Shown here in pieces: positions 1 to 7,179 of a DNA stretch of 18,185 nucleotides (within the stretch, counting starts at the first letter, position 1; each line of letters begins with the position of its first letter). The stretch is from Bacteroides sp. CAG:709 (GTDB taxonomy: Bacteria > Bacteroidota > Bacteroidia > Bacteroidales > UBA932): assembly GCA_000434935.1 (NCBI GenBank), contig FR882174.1, positions 1 to 18,185 on the forward strand, given 5' to 3'. A program made the translations under genes and the position numbers. The notes below the pieces were generated by a model. That model saw only the letters and a list, made by a program, of their open reading frames with translations, was not told where the DNA came from and made no database searches.

Positions 1-83
1 TTGAGGGTTGTCACTCGTTCGAAGGCTGCATATCCAGAAATGATTGTGCATACTTCACCTAATCTATATTTCTTTATGTCCAT
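1..83 (-). CDS. hsdS: Type I restriction enzyme specificity subunit HsdS, N-terminal fragment cut by the window edge
   Basis: An open frame starts with ATG at 83 and runs off the left edge with no stop, giving 27 residues. It begins MDIKKYRLGEVCTIISGYA. The pattern K-[YL]-x-LGE-[VI]-C-x-IISGYA is the usual opening of an HsdS target-recognition domain, the subunit that chooses the DNA sequence bound by a type I restriction-modification complex. The start lies three bases after the rhuM stop, and a GGAG stretch at the end of rhuM can serve as ribosome binding site, so the two genes look translationally coupled. Only the extreme N-terminus is visible. After SGYA the residues (AFERVTTL) do not follow the common pattern closely, so a degenerate copy cannot be excluded. 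Confidence 0.6.
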   Translation of the reverse strand, partial: MDIKKYRLGEVCTIISGYAAFERVTTL

Positions 84-86
84 ACT

Positions 87-1082
87 TTATTCTCCATCTT
101 TCAGCATTTTCCTGACTTCCTTATCGAAATCTGAATCAATCTGTTGCGTAGGATCAAACAACGCATATTCTTCTTCCGCTTTTTTCTTTGCTTGTGCCGC
201 AGAAATTTTGCCCTTGTCGGGAAGAATCTGATAGCGGCGGAATGTCAGGAACTCATTGATGCTGGCAGCGAACTGCTCCATATTGAATGTGTTTTCGCGC
301 TCAATAAGGTCTTCGATATAGTCGAAGTATCCTGCTACGGTGCGTTCAAGCTGGCGGATTTCCTTTTCTTGAAGATAGTTCTTGGCGATACTCACATCTG
401 ATTTCAATATACGTCCGTTTGGAGAGTTCTTCCAAGTTGTCATTCCCATATGCTGTTTCGTGTGATCGGCTTTGGTATAGATGATTTCTGCCGCCGTCTG
501 ACCAGTTATGGCGTAGTGGAAGCGGTTTTGGACCATTGCATAGAAATCTCGTGTTGTTTTGGAATTGCGGTCATAGTCAATGCTGCACTCAGCATATATG
601 TCCGTAATCTGCTGCCAGATACGGCGTTCGCTTGCACGGATAGAGCGTACTCTTTCGAGCAATTCACGGAAATAGTCTTTTCCAAATAGCCCCGTGCCTT
701 GCTTCAGACGCTCGTCGTCCATTGCGAAGCCTTTGCGGATATATTCATTGAGAATCGTTGTTGCCCATTGACGGAAACGAGTGGCTTTAAGAGAAGAAAC
801 ACGGTAACCAACGGCTATGATGGCATCAAGTGAATAGTACGATGTCTCGTATGTCTTAGCGTCAGTGGCAGTTGTTTCCATTTTGGAAATAACTGAATCT
901 GCCGTGAGTTCCCCCTCTTCAAATATGTTCTTCAGATGTTTGCTGACAGCAGGAACACCGACCCCAAACAGCTGAGCCATAGCTTTTTGGGTGCACCATA
1001 TTGTTTCATCTTTTATGACCACCTGCACCTTGCCGCTGTCTTCCGGCATATTGTACAGTAGGAATTGAACCTCTCTATCCAT
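87..1082 (-). CDS. rhuM: RhuM family protein (virulence-associated RhuM, restriction-locus accessory)
   Basis: The 331-residue product matches the RhuM family, named from a Salmonella pathogenicity-island gene and common in type I restriction loci of Bacteroidota. Its biochemical role is not established. Residues about 25-60 hold a winged-helix/HTH-like segment (TQKAMAQLFGV followed by AVSKHLKNIFEEGEL). Residues about 80-115 hold the typical YYSLDAIIAVGYRV and TRFRQWAT blocks seen in RhuM and phage Bro/KilA-like DNA-binding proteins. The C-terminal third is charged and helical. The length is close to that of full-length family members and there is no frameshift. A TAnnTTTG-like box lies about 42 bp upstream, so this is probably the first gene of its transcript, followed immediately by hsdS. 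No hsdM lies between it and the fermentation operon to the right. Confidence 0.85.
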   Translation of the reverse strand: MDREVQFLLYNMPEDSGKVQVVIKDETIWCTQKAMAQLFGVGVPAVSKHLKNIFEEGELTADSVISKMETTATDAKTYETSYYSLDAIIAVGYRVSSLKATRFRQWATTILNEYIRKGFAMDDERLKQGTGLFGKDYFRELLERVRSIRASERRIWQQITDIYAECSIDYDRNSKTTRDFYAMVQNRFHYAITGQTAAEIIYTKADHTKQHMGMTTWKNSPNGRILKSDVSIAKNYLQEKEIRQLERTVAGYFDYIEDLIERENTFNMEQFAASINEFLTFRRYQILPDKGKISAAQAKKKAEEEYALFDPTQQIDSDFDKEVRKMLKDGE

Positions 1083-1123
1083 ATCAACAACTCATGCTTG
1101 AAACCACACATATGGCCTCAATA

Positions 1124-1131
1124 CAAAGGTA
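1124..1131 (-). promoter_or_regulatory. Candidate -7 box upstream of rhuM
   Basis: On the minus strand this reads TACCTTTG, a full match to the Bacteroidota -7 consensus TAnnTTTG. The rhuM ATG is about 41 bases downstream. No clear TTTG -33 box is found 19-21 bases further upstream (the sequence there is ACTG-like), so strength is uncertain. Confidence 0.5.
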
Positions 1132-1153
1132 GTGAATTTTATGGACTTGACAG

Positions 1154-1495
1154 TTATCCGATATACTCTCGATGGGACATTTTCACATTGGCCTGATTTA
1201 CTTTAGCATAGTGTAGGGTCGTGTCGATTTTGACATGACCGGGAATGCATTGGACTTGTTCTATCGGCATTCCTTTATCTATTGCCATAGTGGCGAGAGT
1301 ACGACGAAATTTGTGAGGATGTATCTTGTCCATTCCAATGCTCTTGCCGATTGTCCGTATTTCGACACTCTTTCGAAGCTACCTCTTGACATTTCTCGGA
1401 TGTTTAAGTTGTTGAAACTTAGATAATAACGAGGAGCGCCGCTGCCAAGAGGGTCGAATAATGCTGGAGTCGTCTCCGAAATTGCATTTCTTCAT
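1154..1495 (-). pseudogene. Tyrosine recombinase remnant (C-terminal catalytic part)
   Basis: Reading the minus strand from about 1378 down to the TAA at 1154-1156 gives a clear tyrosine-recombinase catalytic tail. It contains IGMDKIHPHKFRRTLAT, then AIDKGMPIEQVQ, PGHVKIDTTLHYA and a closing SHREYIG. The HxxR, GH and catalytic Tyr (HYA) elements are present. The usual LLGH reads CIPGH. An in-frame TAG at 1379-1381 cuts the frame. Upstream of it the same frame stays open to an ATG at 1495 but no longer resembles a recombinase, and the core-binding domain is missing. This recombinase family is often found beside hsdS genes, where it inverts specificity segments, so this is probably a dead relic of such a gene. 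The 5' boundary given is approximate. Confidence 0.75.
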
Positions 1496-1590
1496 GGAAA
1501 AGTTCTGTTCTTACGGGCGTATCCTGATTTCAGAATGCAAACTGGCTCCGGTCGGGCCTGTTCCTATCCGAACTCACATCAGTTTTGCTA

Positions 1591-1677
1591 TTTTGTTCTA
1601 TCTAAAACGTTTCTGCGGTACAAAACACATTCGATAACTTATTTGGTGCAATCTAAAACGTTTTCTTGGAACCAAAT
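1591..1677. repeat. Two tandem units with identical core and paired inverted arms
   Basis: Unit 1 spans 1591-1625 and unit 2 spans 1641-1677. Both contain ATCTAAAACGTTT (1600-1612 and 1651-1663). In both, three bases separate the left arm from the core and seven bases separate the core from the right arm. Unit 1 arms are TTTTGT and ACAAAA. Unit 2 arms are ATTTGGT and ACCAAAT. The arms differ by one T-A to G-C exchange that preserves pairing. The core contains the palindrome AAACGTTT. The surrounding stretch, 1496-1590 and 1678-1741, shows no gene or other clear signal. Confidence 0.6.
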
Positions 1678-1741
1678 CGTCTGAATGCTGGAATTCGCGT
1701 CCGGCAGAACGGTGTAGCCGTCCTCATCTTTACGAGCGAAA

Positions 1742-1787
1742 GGAGCCCGTCTCTTCAAGGACAATGTCCAGGAAAGAGACGGGCTCC
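1742..1787 (-). terminator. Terminator hairpin of the buk-ilvE-oxidoreductase operon
   Basis: A perfect 14-bp stem pairs GGAGCCCGTCTCTT (1742-1755) with AAGAGACGGGCTCC (1774-1787). The 18-base loop holds a small inner hairpin GGAC-aat-GTCC. It begins 21 bases after the last stop of the minus-strand operon. On that strand only a short TTTC follows the stem, so the T-tract is weak for a classical intrinsic terminator. Confidence 0.75.
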
Positions 1788-1807
1788 GTAAACATATGAA
1801 TGTAAAA

Positions 1808-2353
1808 TTATTTTACTTCCTTGATCAGTTCCATTCCTTTTCGGATGGACTCCTCGTTCTTAGGAATGAGGTTGTGGTGTCTTTCCGGAAGAGTCTTGCG
1901 GAGAGCAGCGATGACGCTGTCGATCTTGACTACCGGACGGATTGCAAGCAGACCTCCGAGGACAATCATGTTGAATGTCTTTATGAGGTTCATTTCTGCC
2001 GCTGCATCCATGGCGTCAATCCTGTAGACCTTGATATCCTTCCTTGTAGGTGGTTCTGAAATGCCATAGCCGTCGTAGATGATGATTCCACCCGGCTTTA
2101 CCTTCGGTTCGAATTTTTCGAGAGAAGGCTGGTTCAGCACGATAGCGATATCGAAACTAGAAAGAATAGGGGAGGAAACAGGGGCGTCGCTCACGATTAC
2201 CGTGACATTGGCGGTACCGCCGCGCTGCTCAGGGCCGTAAGCCGGCATCCATGTTACCTCTTTTCCTTCCATCAGACCGGCATAAGCCAGAATCTTACCC
2301 ATCGAGAGAACACCTTGTCCTCCGAATCCTGCGATTATTATCTCATCTGTCAT
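1808..2353 (-). CDS. 2-oxoacid:ferredoxin oxidoreductase, gamma subunit
   Basis: The 181-residue protein is the gamma subunit of a four-subunit 2-oxoacid:acceptor oxidoreductase, which oxidatively decarboxylates a 2-oxoacid to acyl-CoA and passes electrons to ferredoxin in the cytoplasm. The N-terminal IIIAGFGGQGV (residues 5-15) is the hallmark glycine-rich motif. The MPAYGPEQRGGTANVTVIVSD block around residues 36-56 is also family-typical, and the length is normal. It is the last gene of the operon, 12 bases after the beta subunit, and is followed by a long hairpin. The preferred substrate cannot be read from this subunit. The neighbouring ilvE and buk favour branched-chain 2-oxoacids (VOR type), but 2-oxoglutarate (KOR type) cannot be excluded. 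Confidence 0.88.
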   Translation of the reverse strand: MTDEIIIAGFGGQGVLSMGKILAYAGLMEGKEVTWMPAYGPEQRGGTANVTVIVSDAPVSSPILSSFDIAIVLNQPSLEKFEPKVKPGGIIIYDGYGISEPPTRKDIKVYRIDAMDAAAEMNLIKTFNMIVLGGLLAIRPVVKIDSVIAALRKTLPERHHNLIPKNEESIRKGMELIKEVK

Positions 2354-2365
2354 AGCCTTGTCGAT

Positions 2366-3136
2366 TTAAATTGTACCATTATCCTTGAGATCGCCCAGTT
2401 CGTAGAATTTGAACATGTTCTCTTCCATCCACTTGTTGGCTTTCTCCGGGCTCATCTTCCATCCTGAATTACAGGTAGATACGACCTCTACGAGGTTCGA
2501 ACCCTTGCCCTGCATGGAATATTCGAATGCCTTTCTGATAGCTTTCTTGGTGCGGTTGATGGCGGCTACTGTATGGACTGCCTGACGCGTAACGTAGCAT
2601 GTTCCCTCCAGTTTCGCTGCCAATTCGGTGATTTTCAGCGGATAGCCATGAAGCGACACTTCGCGGCCATAAGGACATGTAGCTGTCTTCATGCCGAGAA
2701 GGGTAGTAGGAGCCATCTGGCCGCCGGTCATACCATAGATAGCGTTGTTGATGAAAATGATAGTGATGTTTTCACCTCTGTTCAACGCGTGGATTGTCTC
2801 CGCTGTTCCGATGCAGGCGAGGTCGCCGTCACCCTGGTATGTGAACACGAGTCTGTCCGGCCAAAGTCTCTTCGTGGCGCTGGCCAATGCAGGAGCTCTT
2901 CCGTGGGCAGCCTCTTCCCAGTCTACATCAATGTATTTGTAGGCGAATACTGCGCAGCCTACCGGTGAGATGGCGATCGTCTTGTCGGTCATTCCCATCT
3001 CCTCGATTACCTCTGCGACTATCTTGTGGACAACTCCGTGGCTGCAGCCCGGGCAGTAATGCATCGGAGTGTCATTCAATAAGGTAGGTTTCTTATAGAC
3101 AACCTGTCCTTTCTCGATTATTTCTTCTCTTGTCAT
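2366..3136 (-). CDS. 2-oxoacid:ferredoxin oxidoreductase, beta subunit (thiamine diphosphate-binding)
   Basis: The 256-residue protein is the TPP-binding beta subunit. YCPGCSHG at residues 27-34 is the conserved N-terminal cysteine motif. The TPP/Mg signature starts at GDGD (102-105) and ends at INNAIYGMTGGQMAP (129-143), with the paired Asn at 130-131. HGRAPALASATKRLWPD at about 79-94 is another family block. The subunit works with alpha and gamma to decarboxylate the 2-oxoacid on TPP and form acyl-CoA. It lies 11 bases after alpha and 12 before gamma, consistent with fixed stoichiometry from one transcript. Length and motifs appear complete. Confidence 0.92.
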   Translation of the reverse strand: MTREEIIEKGQVVYKKPTLLNDTPMHYCPGCSHGVVHKIVAEVIEEMGMTDKTIAISPVGCAVFAYKYIDVDWEEAAHGRAPALASATKRLWPDRLVFTYQGDGDLACIGTAETIHALNRGENITIIFINNAIYGMTGGQMAPTTLLGMKTATCPYGREVSLHGYPLKITELAAKLEGTCYVTRQAVHTVAAINRTKKAIRKAFEYSMQGKGSNLVEVVSTCNSGWKMSPEKANKWMEENMFKFYELGDLKDNGTI

Positions 3137-3147
3137 GGTCTTCAGAA

Positions 3148-4227
3148 TTAGAAAAGACGTTTGATCGCATCCACGACTTCGTCAGGGTCAGGAATGATAC
3201 CTCCGAGGCGTCCGAAATGCTGAACCGGAACTTTGCCTTCTACGGCGAGGCGGATATCCTCCACCATCTGTCCGGCATTGATTTCAAGTGAAAGGATGCC
3301 TTTTACCTTTCCGGCGAGTTTCTGGACTTCCTTGGTAGGGAACGGCCAGAGGGTGATAGGACGGAGAAGGCCGACCTTGATGCCCTGTGAACGGGCGATC
3401 TCGATACTCTTCTTAGCGATTCTGGCAGCAGAACCGAAGGCGACGATTGCGTATTCCGCATCATCGAGAAGATATTCCTCGAAACGAACCTCTTTTTCCT
3501 CTATCTCCTTGTATTTCTTCTGGATGCGGAGATTGATGACCTCCATTTCCTCGGAGCGGAGCTCAAGCGAAGTTATGATGTTAGGATGCTTTCTGCCCAT
3601 ACGTCCCGTGGTAGCCCATGGACATTCTTTAATGATTTCTTCTTCGGTACGGCGTGGCTTGAAAGGAGGAAGGACGACTTTCTCCATCATCTGTCCGATG
3701 GCACCGTCTGCAAGAATCATTGCAGGGTTTCTGTAGCGGAATGCCAATTCAAATGAAAGGTCCACGAAATCAGCCATTTCCTGAACTGAAGCAGGAGCGA
3801 GCACGATGAGATGATAGTCGCCGTGTCCGCCGCCCTTGCAGGCCTGGAAATAATCTGCCTGGCTAGGCTGGATGGTTCCGAGTCCAGGACCACCGCGCAT
3901 GACGTCCACGATGAGGGCAGGAAGTTCGGCGCCGGCCATGTAGGACAATCCTTCCTGCATCAAGCTGATACCAGGGCTGGAAGAAGATGTCATGACTCTC
4001 TTTCCTGTACATGCGCCGCCATAGACCATGTTAATCGATGAAACTTCGCTCTCAGCCTGCAAAACCACCATTCCGGTAGTCTCCCAAGGCTTTTCTACGG
4101 CCAAAGTTTCAAGAACCTCAGACTGAGGGGTAATAGGGTAACCGAAGTAACCGTCACAACCACAGCGGATTGCTGCGTGGGCAATGGCTTCATTGCCTTT
4201 CATCAATGTGATTTCCTGATCTGCCAT
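3148..4227 (-). CDS. vorB: 2-oxoacid:ferredoxin oxidoreductase, alpha subunit (3-methyl-2-oxobutanoate dehydrogenase VorB-like)
   Basis: The 359-residue alpha subunit carries the pyrimidine-binding fold of the complex. GNEAIAHAAIRCGCDGYFGYPITPQSE (residues 11-37, joined here from adjacent blocks) has the conserved YPITPQSE. A TSSSSPGISLMQEGLSYMAGAE block follows near residue 80, then the family's PGLGTIQPSQADY stretch and a C-terminal transketolase-like domain (LRPITLWPFP). The full length matches the VorB/KorA group. The gene starts three bases after the ferredoxin stop. With ilvE and buk in the same operon, VOR-type use of 2-oxoisovalerate and related oxoacids is the best inference, and the symbol is given on that basis. 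Confidence 0.85.
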   Translation of the reverse strand: MADQEITLMKGNEAIAHAAIRCGCDGYFGYPITPQSEVLETLAVEKPWETTGMVVLQAESEVSSINMVYGGACTGKRVMTSSSSPGISLMQEGLSYMAGAELPALIVDVMRGGPGLGTIQPSQADYFQACKGGGHGDYHLIVLAPASVQEMADFVDLSFELAFRYRNPAMILADGAIGQMMEKVVLPPFKPRRTEEEIIKECPWATTGRMGRKHPNIITSLELRSEEMEVINLRIQKKYKEIEEKEVRFEEYLLDDAEYAIVAFGSAARIAKKSIEIARSQGIKVGLLRPITLWPFPTKEVQKLAGKVKGILSLEINAGQMVEDIRLAVEGKVPVQHFGRLGGIIPDPDEVVDAIKRLF

Positions 4228-4230
4228 AGC

Positions 4231-4461
4231 TTAGACTGTTTTAAGACGGTAAACGGTTATGCACCCGTCCGGGCATATTGTAGCGCATGAAGCGCAGCCG
4301 GTACAGGTGTCAGCAAGAACCTCATGGGCGTAATTGTAGCCCTTACGGTTCACTTCCTTGGTCGTTAGAGCAAGGACATTGAGCGGGCATGCGACGACGC
4401 AGAGATTACAACCTTTGCATCTCTCGGTATCGACTATGGTCGCTCCTTTCATTTTAGCCAT
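4231..4461 (-). CDS. Dicluster 4Fe-4S ferredoxin subunit (delta) of the 2-oxoacid oxidoreductase
   Basis: This 76-residue protein has two complete 4Fe-4S motifs: CxxCxxCxxxCP at C15, C18, C21, C25 and again at C53, C56, C59, C63. It would carry electrons from the TPP subunit to soluble ferredoxin. It lies between the TPR gene (12 bases) and the alpha subunit (three bases), giving the delta-alpha-beta-gamma order seen in other Bacteroidales operons. Basic residues at the N-terminus and an ordinary bacterial 2[4Fe-4S] layout leave little doubt about the role. Confidence 0.92.
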   Translation of the reverse strand: MAKMKGATIVDTERCKGCNLCVVACPLNVLALTTKEVNRKGYNYAHEVLADTCTGCASCATICPDGCITVYRLKTV

Positions 4462-4473
4462 AATACCTTGTGT

Positions 4474-4749
4474 TTATTGATTGTACATATCCTTATTGTA
4501 GAAGTCCAGAATCTCATTGGCTATCGCGTATGCATTGGCCGCAGGGCTTTCCGGATTTATCGCCATGGCTTCCAGATAATTGTTTATCGCCAGTTGCCAG
4601 TCGCCTCTCTTCCTGTGGGCATTCCCGAGCAGGTAATAGGCACGGTCCGACGGTTCCGGAGCCGAGGTGATATATTCGTCGAGCAGACGGATAGCTTCAT
4701 CGATCCTGCCTTCTGCAAGAATCTTTTCGATTGTCTCTAATTCCTGCAT
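4474..4749 (-). CDS. Small tetratricopeptide-repeat protein
   Basis: I chose the ATG at 4749 (91 residues). An upstream ATG at 4773 would overlap ilvE by 19 bases, while 4749 begins five bases after the ilvE stop. The protein has one good TPR at about residues 37-70 (AYYLLGNAHRKRGDWQLAINNYLEAMAINPE, read in two blocks) and a weaker helical pair before it (IEKILAEGRIDEAIRLLDEYI). No signal peptide or membrane segment is seen, so it is probably cytoplasmic. Its fixed place between ilvE and the ferredoxin suggests an assembly or scaffolding role for the oxidoreductase, but that is inference only. Confidence 0.8.
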   Translation of the reverse strand: MQELETIEKILAEGRIDEAIRLLDEYITSAPEPSDRAYYLLGNAHRKRGDWQLAINNYLEAMAINPESPAANAYAIANEILDFYNKDMYNQ

Positions 4750-4754
4750 TGTCT

Positions 4755-5798
4755 CTAGTCGATGAACAAGCACCAGTCGTGGATGTCTTCTTCCAATCCT
4801 TTCTGTATGCCGATGATATGTTCGTAGAGCTTCCGGCTGGTTGCGCCGCAGTTTTCTCCGGATGGAATTCTGTATCGGCGGGAAACGTCAGGGCATTCGA
4901 GTGCCGGCTTGTCATCAATGCAGTTGATAGGTGTGATGACAACTGCCGTACCGCATGAGTTGACCTCGTCCATTTCTGCGAGCTCCTCGACTCTTACCGG
5001 GCGGATTTCCACATCCAGTCCCATGTCGGCAGCCACTGTACGGAGGCTGAGGTTGGTGATTGAAGGCAGGATGCTCTTCGAACGTGGTGTGATGTATGTG
5101 TTGCCTTTGATTGCGAAGAAATTGGAAGAACCGAATTCTTCGATTGTGGTCTTAGTGGCGGTATCCAGGAACAGAAGTTCACGGTAGCCGGTGTTGTGCG
5201 CGAGGTTGTATGCGTGCAGTGACTGGGCATAGTTGCCGCCGATCTTGTAGCATCCGGAACCGTATGTGGCAGCGCGGTCATAGTTTCTGGAAATTACCGC
5301 ATTGCCTGGAGTAAGGCTCTTGGCTCCTGAATATGTGCCTACAGGTGAGCACATTACAGCGAACATTACATCCTTTGCGGAATGAATGCCGAGCTGTGGA
5401 TTGATGCCGAAAAGCACAGGACGGAGATACAGGGAAGCTCCGCTTGCTTCATAAGGAGGAAGGTAGTCGATGTTTTCCTTCACGCAACGGACACACATCT
5501 CGATGAACAGCTCCTCTGACGGTGCCGGCATGTCAAGGTATGCGGCACTGCTTGCCATTCTCTTGGCGTTGCGGTCCGGACGGAAAAGTCTGATTTTGCC
5601 GTCGACTCCGCGGAATGCCTTCAGTCCCTCAAAGCATGATGGGGCATAGTGGAAAATTCCGGCGAAACTGCTTAAACCGATGTTGAAATCCTCTGTCACG
5701 ACAGGAGATTCCCATTTTCCGTCAATACAACGGCTGTAGACCAATGCTTTGGTCTGAGTATAGCTGAATGACAGCTTGCTCCAATCTATATTACTCAT
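4755..5798 (-). CDS. ilvE: Branched-chain amino acid aminotransferase
   Basis: The 347-residue protein is a fold-type IV PLP aminotransferase that interconverts valine, leucine or isoleucine and their 2-oxoacids using 2-oxoglutarate/glutamate. The Schiff-base lysine is K185 in SGCYKIGGNYAQSL. The cofactor-binding IEEFGSSNFFAI lies at about 219-230. An N-terminal FHYAPSCFEGLKAFRG block (49-64) and RPDRNAKRM (73-81) are typical of the long IlvE type. It follows buk by 14 bases. Placement inside an oxidoreductase/kinase operon, instead of with ilvD/ilvB biosynthesis genes, points to exchange between amino acids and branched short-chain acids. Confidence 0.93.
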   Translation of the reverse strand: MSNIDWSKLSFSYTQTKALVYSRCIDGKWESPVVTEDFNIGLSSFAGIFHYAPSCFEGLKAFRGVDGKIRLFRPDRNAKRMASSAAYLDMPAPSEELFIEMCVRCVKENIDYLPPYEASGASLYLRPVLFGINPQLGIHSAKDVMFAVMCSPVGTYSGAKSLTPGNAVISRNYDRAATYGSGCYKIGGNYAQSLHAYNLAHNTGYRELLFLDTATKTTIEEFGSSNFFAIKGNTYITPRSKSILPSITNLSLRTVAADMGLDVEIRPVRVEELAEMDEVNSCGTAVVITPINCIDDKPALECPDVSRRYRIPSGENCGATSRKLYEHIIGIQKGLEEDIHDWCLFID

Positions 5799-5812
5799 TA
5801 TGATGATGTTAA

Positions 5813-6979
5813 TTAATCTTCAATAATTCTGTCTTTGTCATAAGTATGAATCTTCGTCTGTCCGGAAAGAATCATATATCCGTTTTCGGCAAGACTGTTG
5901 ATTTCATCTTCTCCGGGGAATACCTCCACCGGCGCGATGAACTTGACCTTTGCAGTTATGGCGTCCATGAGTTCCTTGCTGTGCGCAATGCCTCCCGTAA
6001 GGAGGATGGCGTCAACCTTTCCGTCTGCGGTGGCCGCCATTGCGGCAATGTACTTGCATATATTCAAGACGTATGCCTTGAGGAAGGTCTGCGCCAATTC
6101 ATTTCCTTCTTTTGCCAATTTTTCCACTTCGATCATACTGTTGGTACCGAAGTATGCTACCGCACCGCCTCTTCCGATGAGTTTCTTCTGGATTTCCTCT
6201 TTAGTGTATTTTCCGCTGAAACACATGTCTATCAGCTCGAAAGGAGGGCAGCATCCTGCTCTTTCCGGGGTGATGGGACCGTCGCCGCCGAGACCATGGT
6301 TGGTGTCGATTACTTTTCCGTTTCTGTGGAGCGAAATCGTGGCGCCGCCTCCCATGTGGGCTACGATGGCTGTAACATCATTGGTCTTGTGGCCGTGCTC
6401 ACGGAGATATCTTCTCACGATGGCCCTGGAGTTGAGCGCGTGGAAGAGAGTTTTTCTGGTGAATTCGGGAATTCCTCCCATCCTGCACTCCGGCAGCATT
6501 TCATCTGCCATAGGAGGGTCGGCAATGTATGCGACGCATTTGCCGAAACGTGGAGTGAGATGTTTTTCCTCCCTGATCTGGTTGATTTCAGCTGCAACAT
6601 CATCGGCAAGGATGGCGCTCAGGTTGCATGCGTGTTTTCCGTCGCGGCAGCTCTTCAAGACTTCCCGCATGTCCTGGTTTACATTGTAGACGCCTGTGAT
6701 GACAGGAACAATGAGTCCGCCTCTGGCCATCACGATGTCGACGTCCTCCAGCGGAATGTTCTTGGAAGCCATGAAATCCTTGATCGCCTGGTGTCTCATG
6801 TCAGCCTGGTCCATTACTGAAGGGTATTTGGCGACATCTTCAGCCGTATGTTCCAGTTTGGTATCGAATACTCGGGTCCCGTCAGAGAAATAACCTAGTT
6901 TCGTGGTCGTGGACCCCGTGTTAATGACAAGAATGTTCCCTTTCTGAGGGATTTCTGTGGTTTGTGTCTTGTTATCCAT
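5813..6979 (-). CDS. buk: Butyrate kinase (probably acting on branched short-chain fatty acids)
   Basis: The 388-residue product is a butyrate/acetate-kinase family (ASKHA) enzyme, which reversibly transfers phosphate between an acyl-phosphate and ADP. The N-terminal phosphate loop ILVINTGSTTTKLGYF (residues 16-31) is diagnostic. RGGLIVPVITGVYNVN, HMGGGATISLHRNGKVID and ILLTGGIAHS follow in the family order. An N-terminal extension (MDNKTQTTEIPQKG) makes it somewhat longer than the usual approximately 355 residues. It is the first gene of the operon. The 140 bases upstream are AT-rich and hold no perfect TAnnTTTG box. There is no neighbouring phosphotransbutyrylase gene, so acyl-phosphate must be made or used by an enzyme encoded elsewhere. 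Confidence 0.92.
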   Translation of the reverse strand: MDNKTQTTEIPQKGNILVINTGSTTTKLGYFSDGTRVFDTKLEHTAEDVAKYPSVMDQADMRHQAIKDFMASKNIPLEDVDIVMARGGLIVPVITGVYNVNQDMREVLKSCRDGKHACNLSAILADDVAAEINQIREEKHLTPRFGKCVAYIADPPMADEMLPECRMGGIPEFTRKTLFHALNSRAIVRRYLREHGHKTNDVTAIVAHMGGGATISLHRNGKVIDTNHGLGGDGPITPERAGCCPPFELIDMCFSGKYTKEEIQKKLIGRGGAVAYFGTNSMIEVEKLAKEGNELAQTFLKAYVLNICKYIAAMAATADGKVDAILLTGGIAHSKELMDAITAKVKFIAPVEVFPGEDEINSLAENGYMILSGQTKIHTYDKDRIIED

Positions 6980-7122
6980 CGGATGTAAGGCTTAATTTTT
7001 GCCTCAAGATATTACATTTTTTTCAAGAACGCTAATAAAATCTAATTTATTTTAATCTTTTTCTTCTTTTTGGCGAAAAATTAACTCCGAGAATAGGTTT
7101 TTTGGTTAGTAATCATTACAAA

Positions 7123-7157
7123 AAAAAGGACAACCGGATCATCCGGTAGTCCTTTTT
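7123..7157 (-). terminator. Symmetric terminator after rplI
   Basis: The stem pairs AAAAAGGAC with GTCCTTTTT at the base, and ACCGGA with TCCGGT at the top around a TCA loop, with one A-A mismatch between the two blocks. On the minus strand it is followed by a U-run, and it begins about 23 bases after the rplI stop. The A-run/U-run symmetry means it could also stop transcription from the other side. It separates the ribosomal operon from buk. Confidence 0.88.
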
Positions 7158-7179
7158 ATAGACTATATGTTACTGATGA

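Noticed and set aside
1235..1426. Plus-strand open frame of 63 codons in the intergenic region
   Set aside because: It is the complement of the recombinase remnant, whose minus-strand translation is clearly homologous to integrases.
1591..1677. Integron attC sites
   Set aside because: The arms lack the GTTRRRY core and no cassette genes or integron integrase are present.
5846..6820. Long plus-strand open frame antisense to buk
   Set aside because: It is a shadow of a well-conserved kinase gene, with no recognisable domain or ribosome binding site.
6980..7122. Promoter or riboswitch upstream of buk
   Set aside because: The region is AT-rich with only 7-of-8 matches to TAnnTTTG and no paired -33 box; I saw no riboswitch-like structure.
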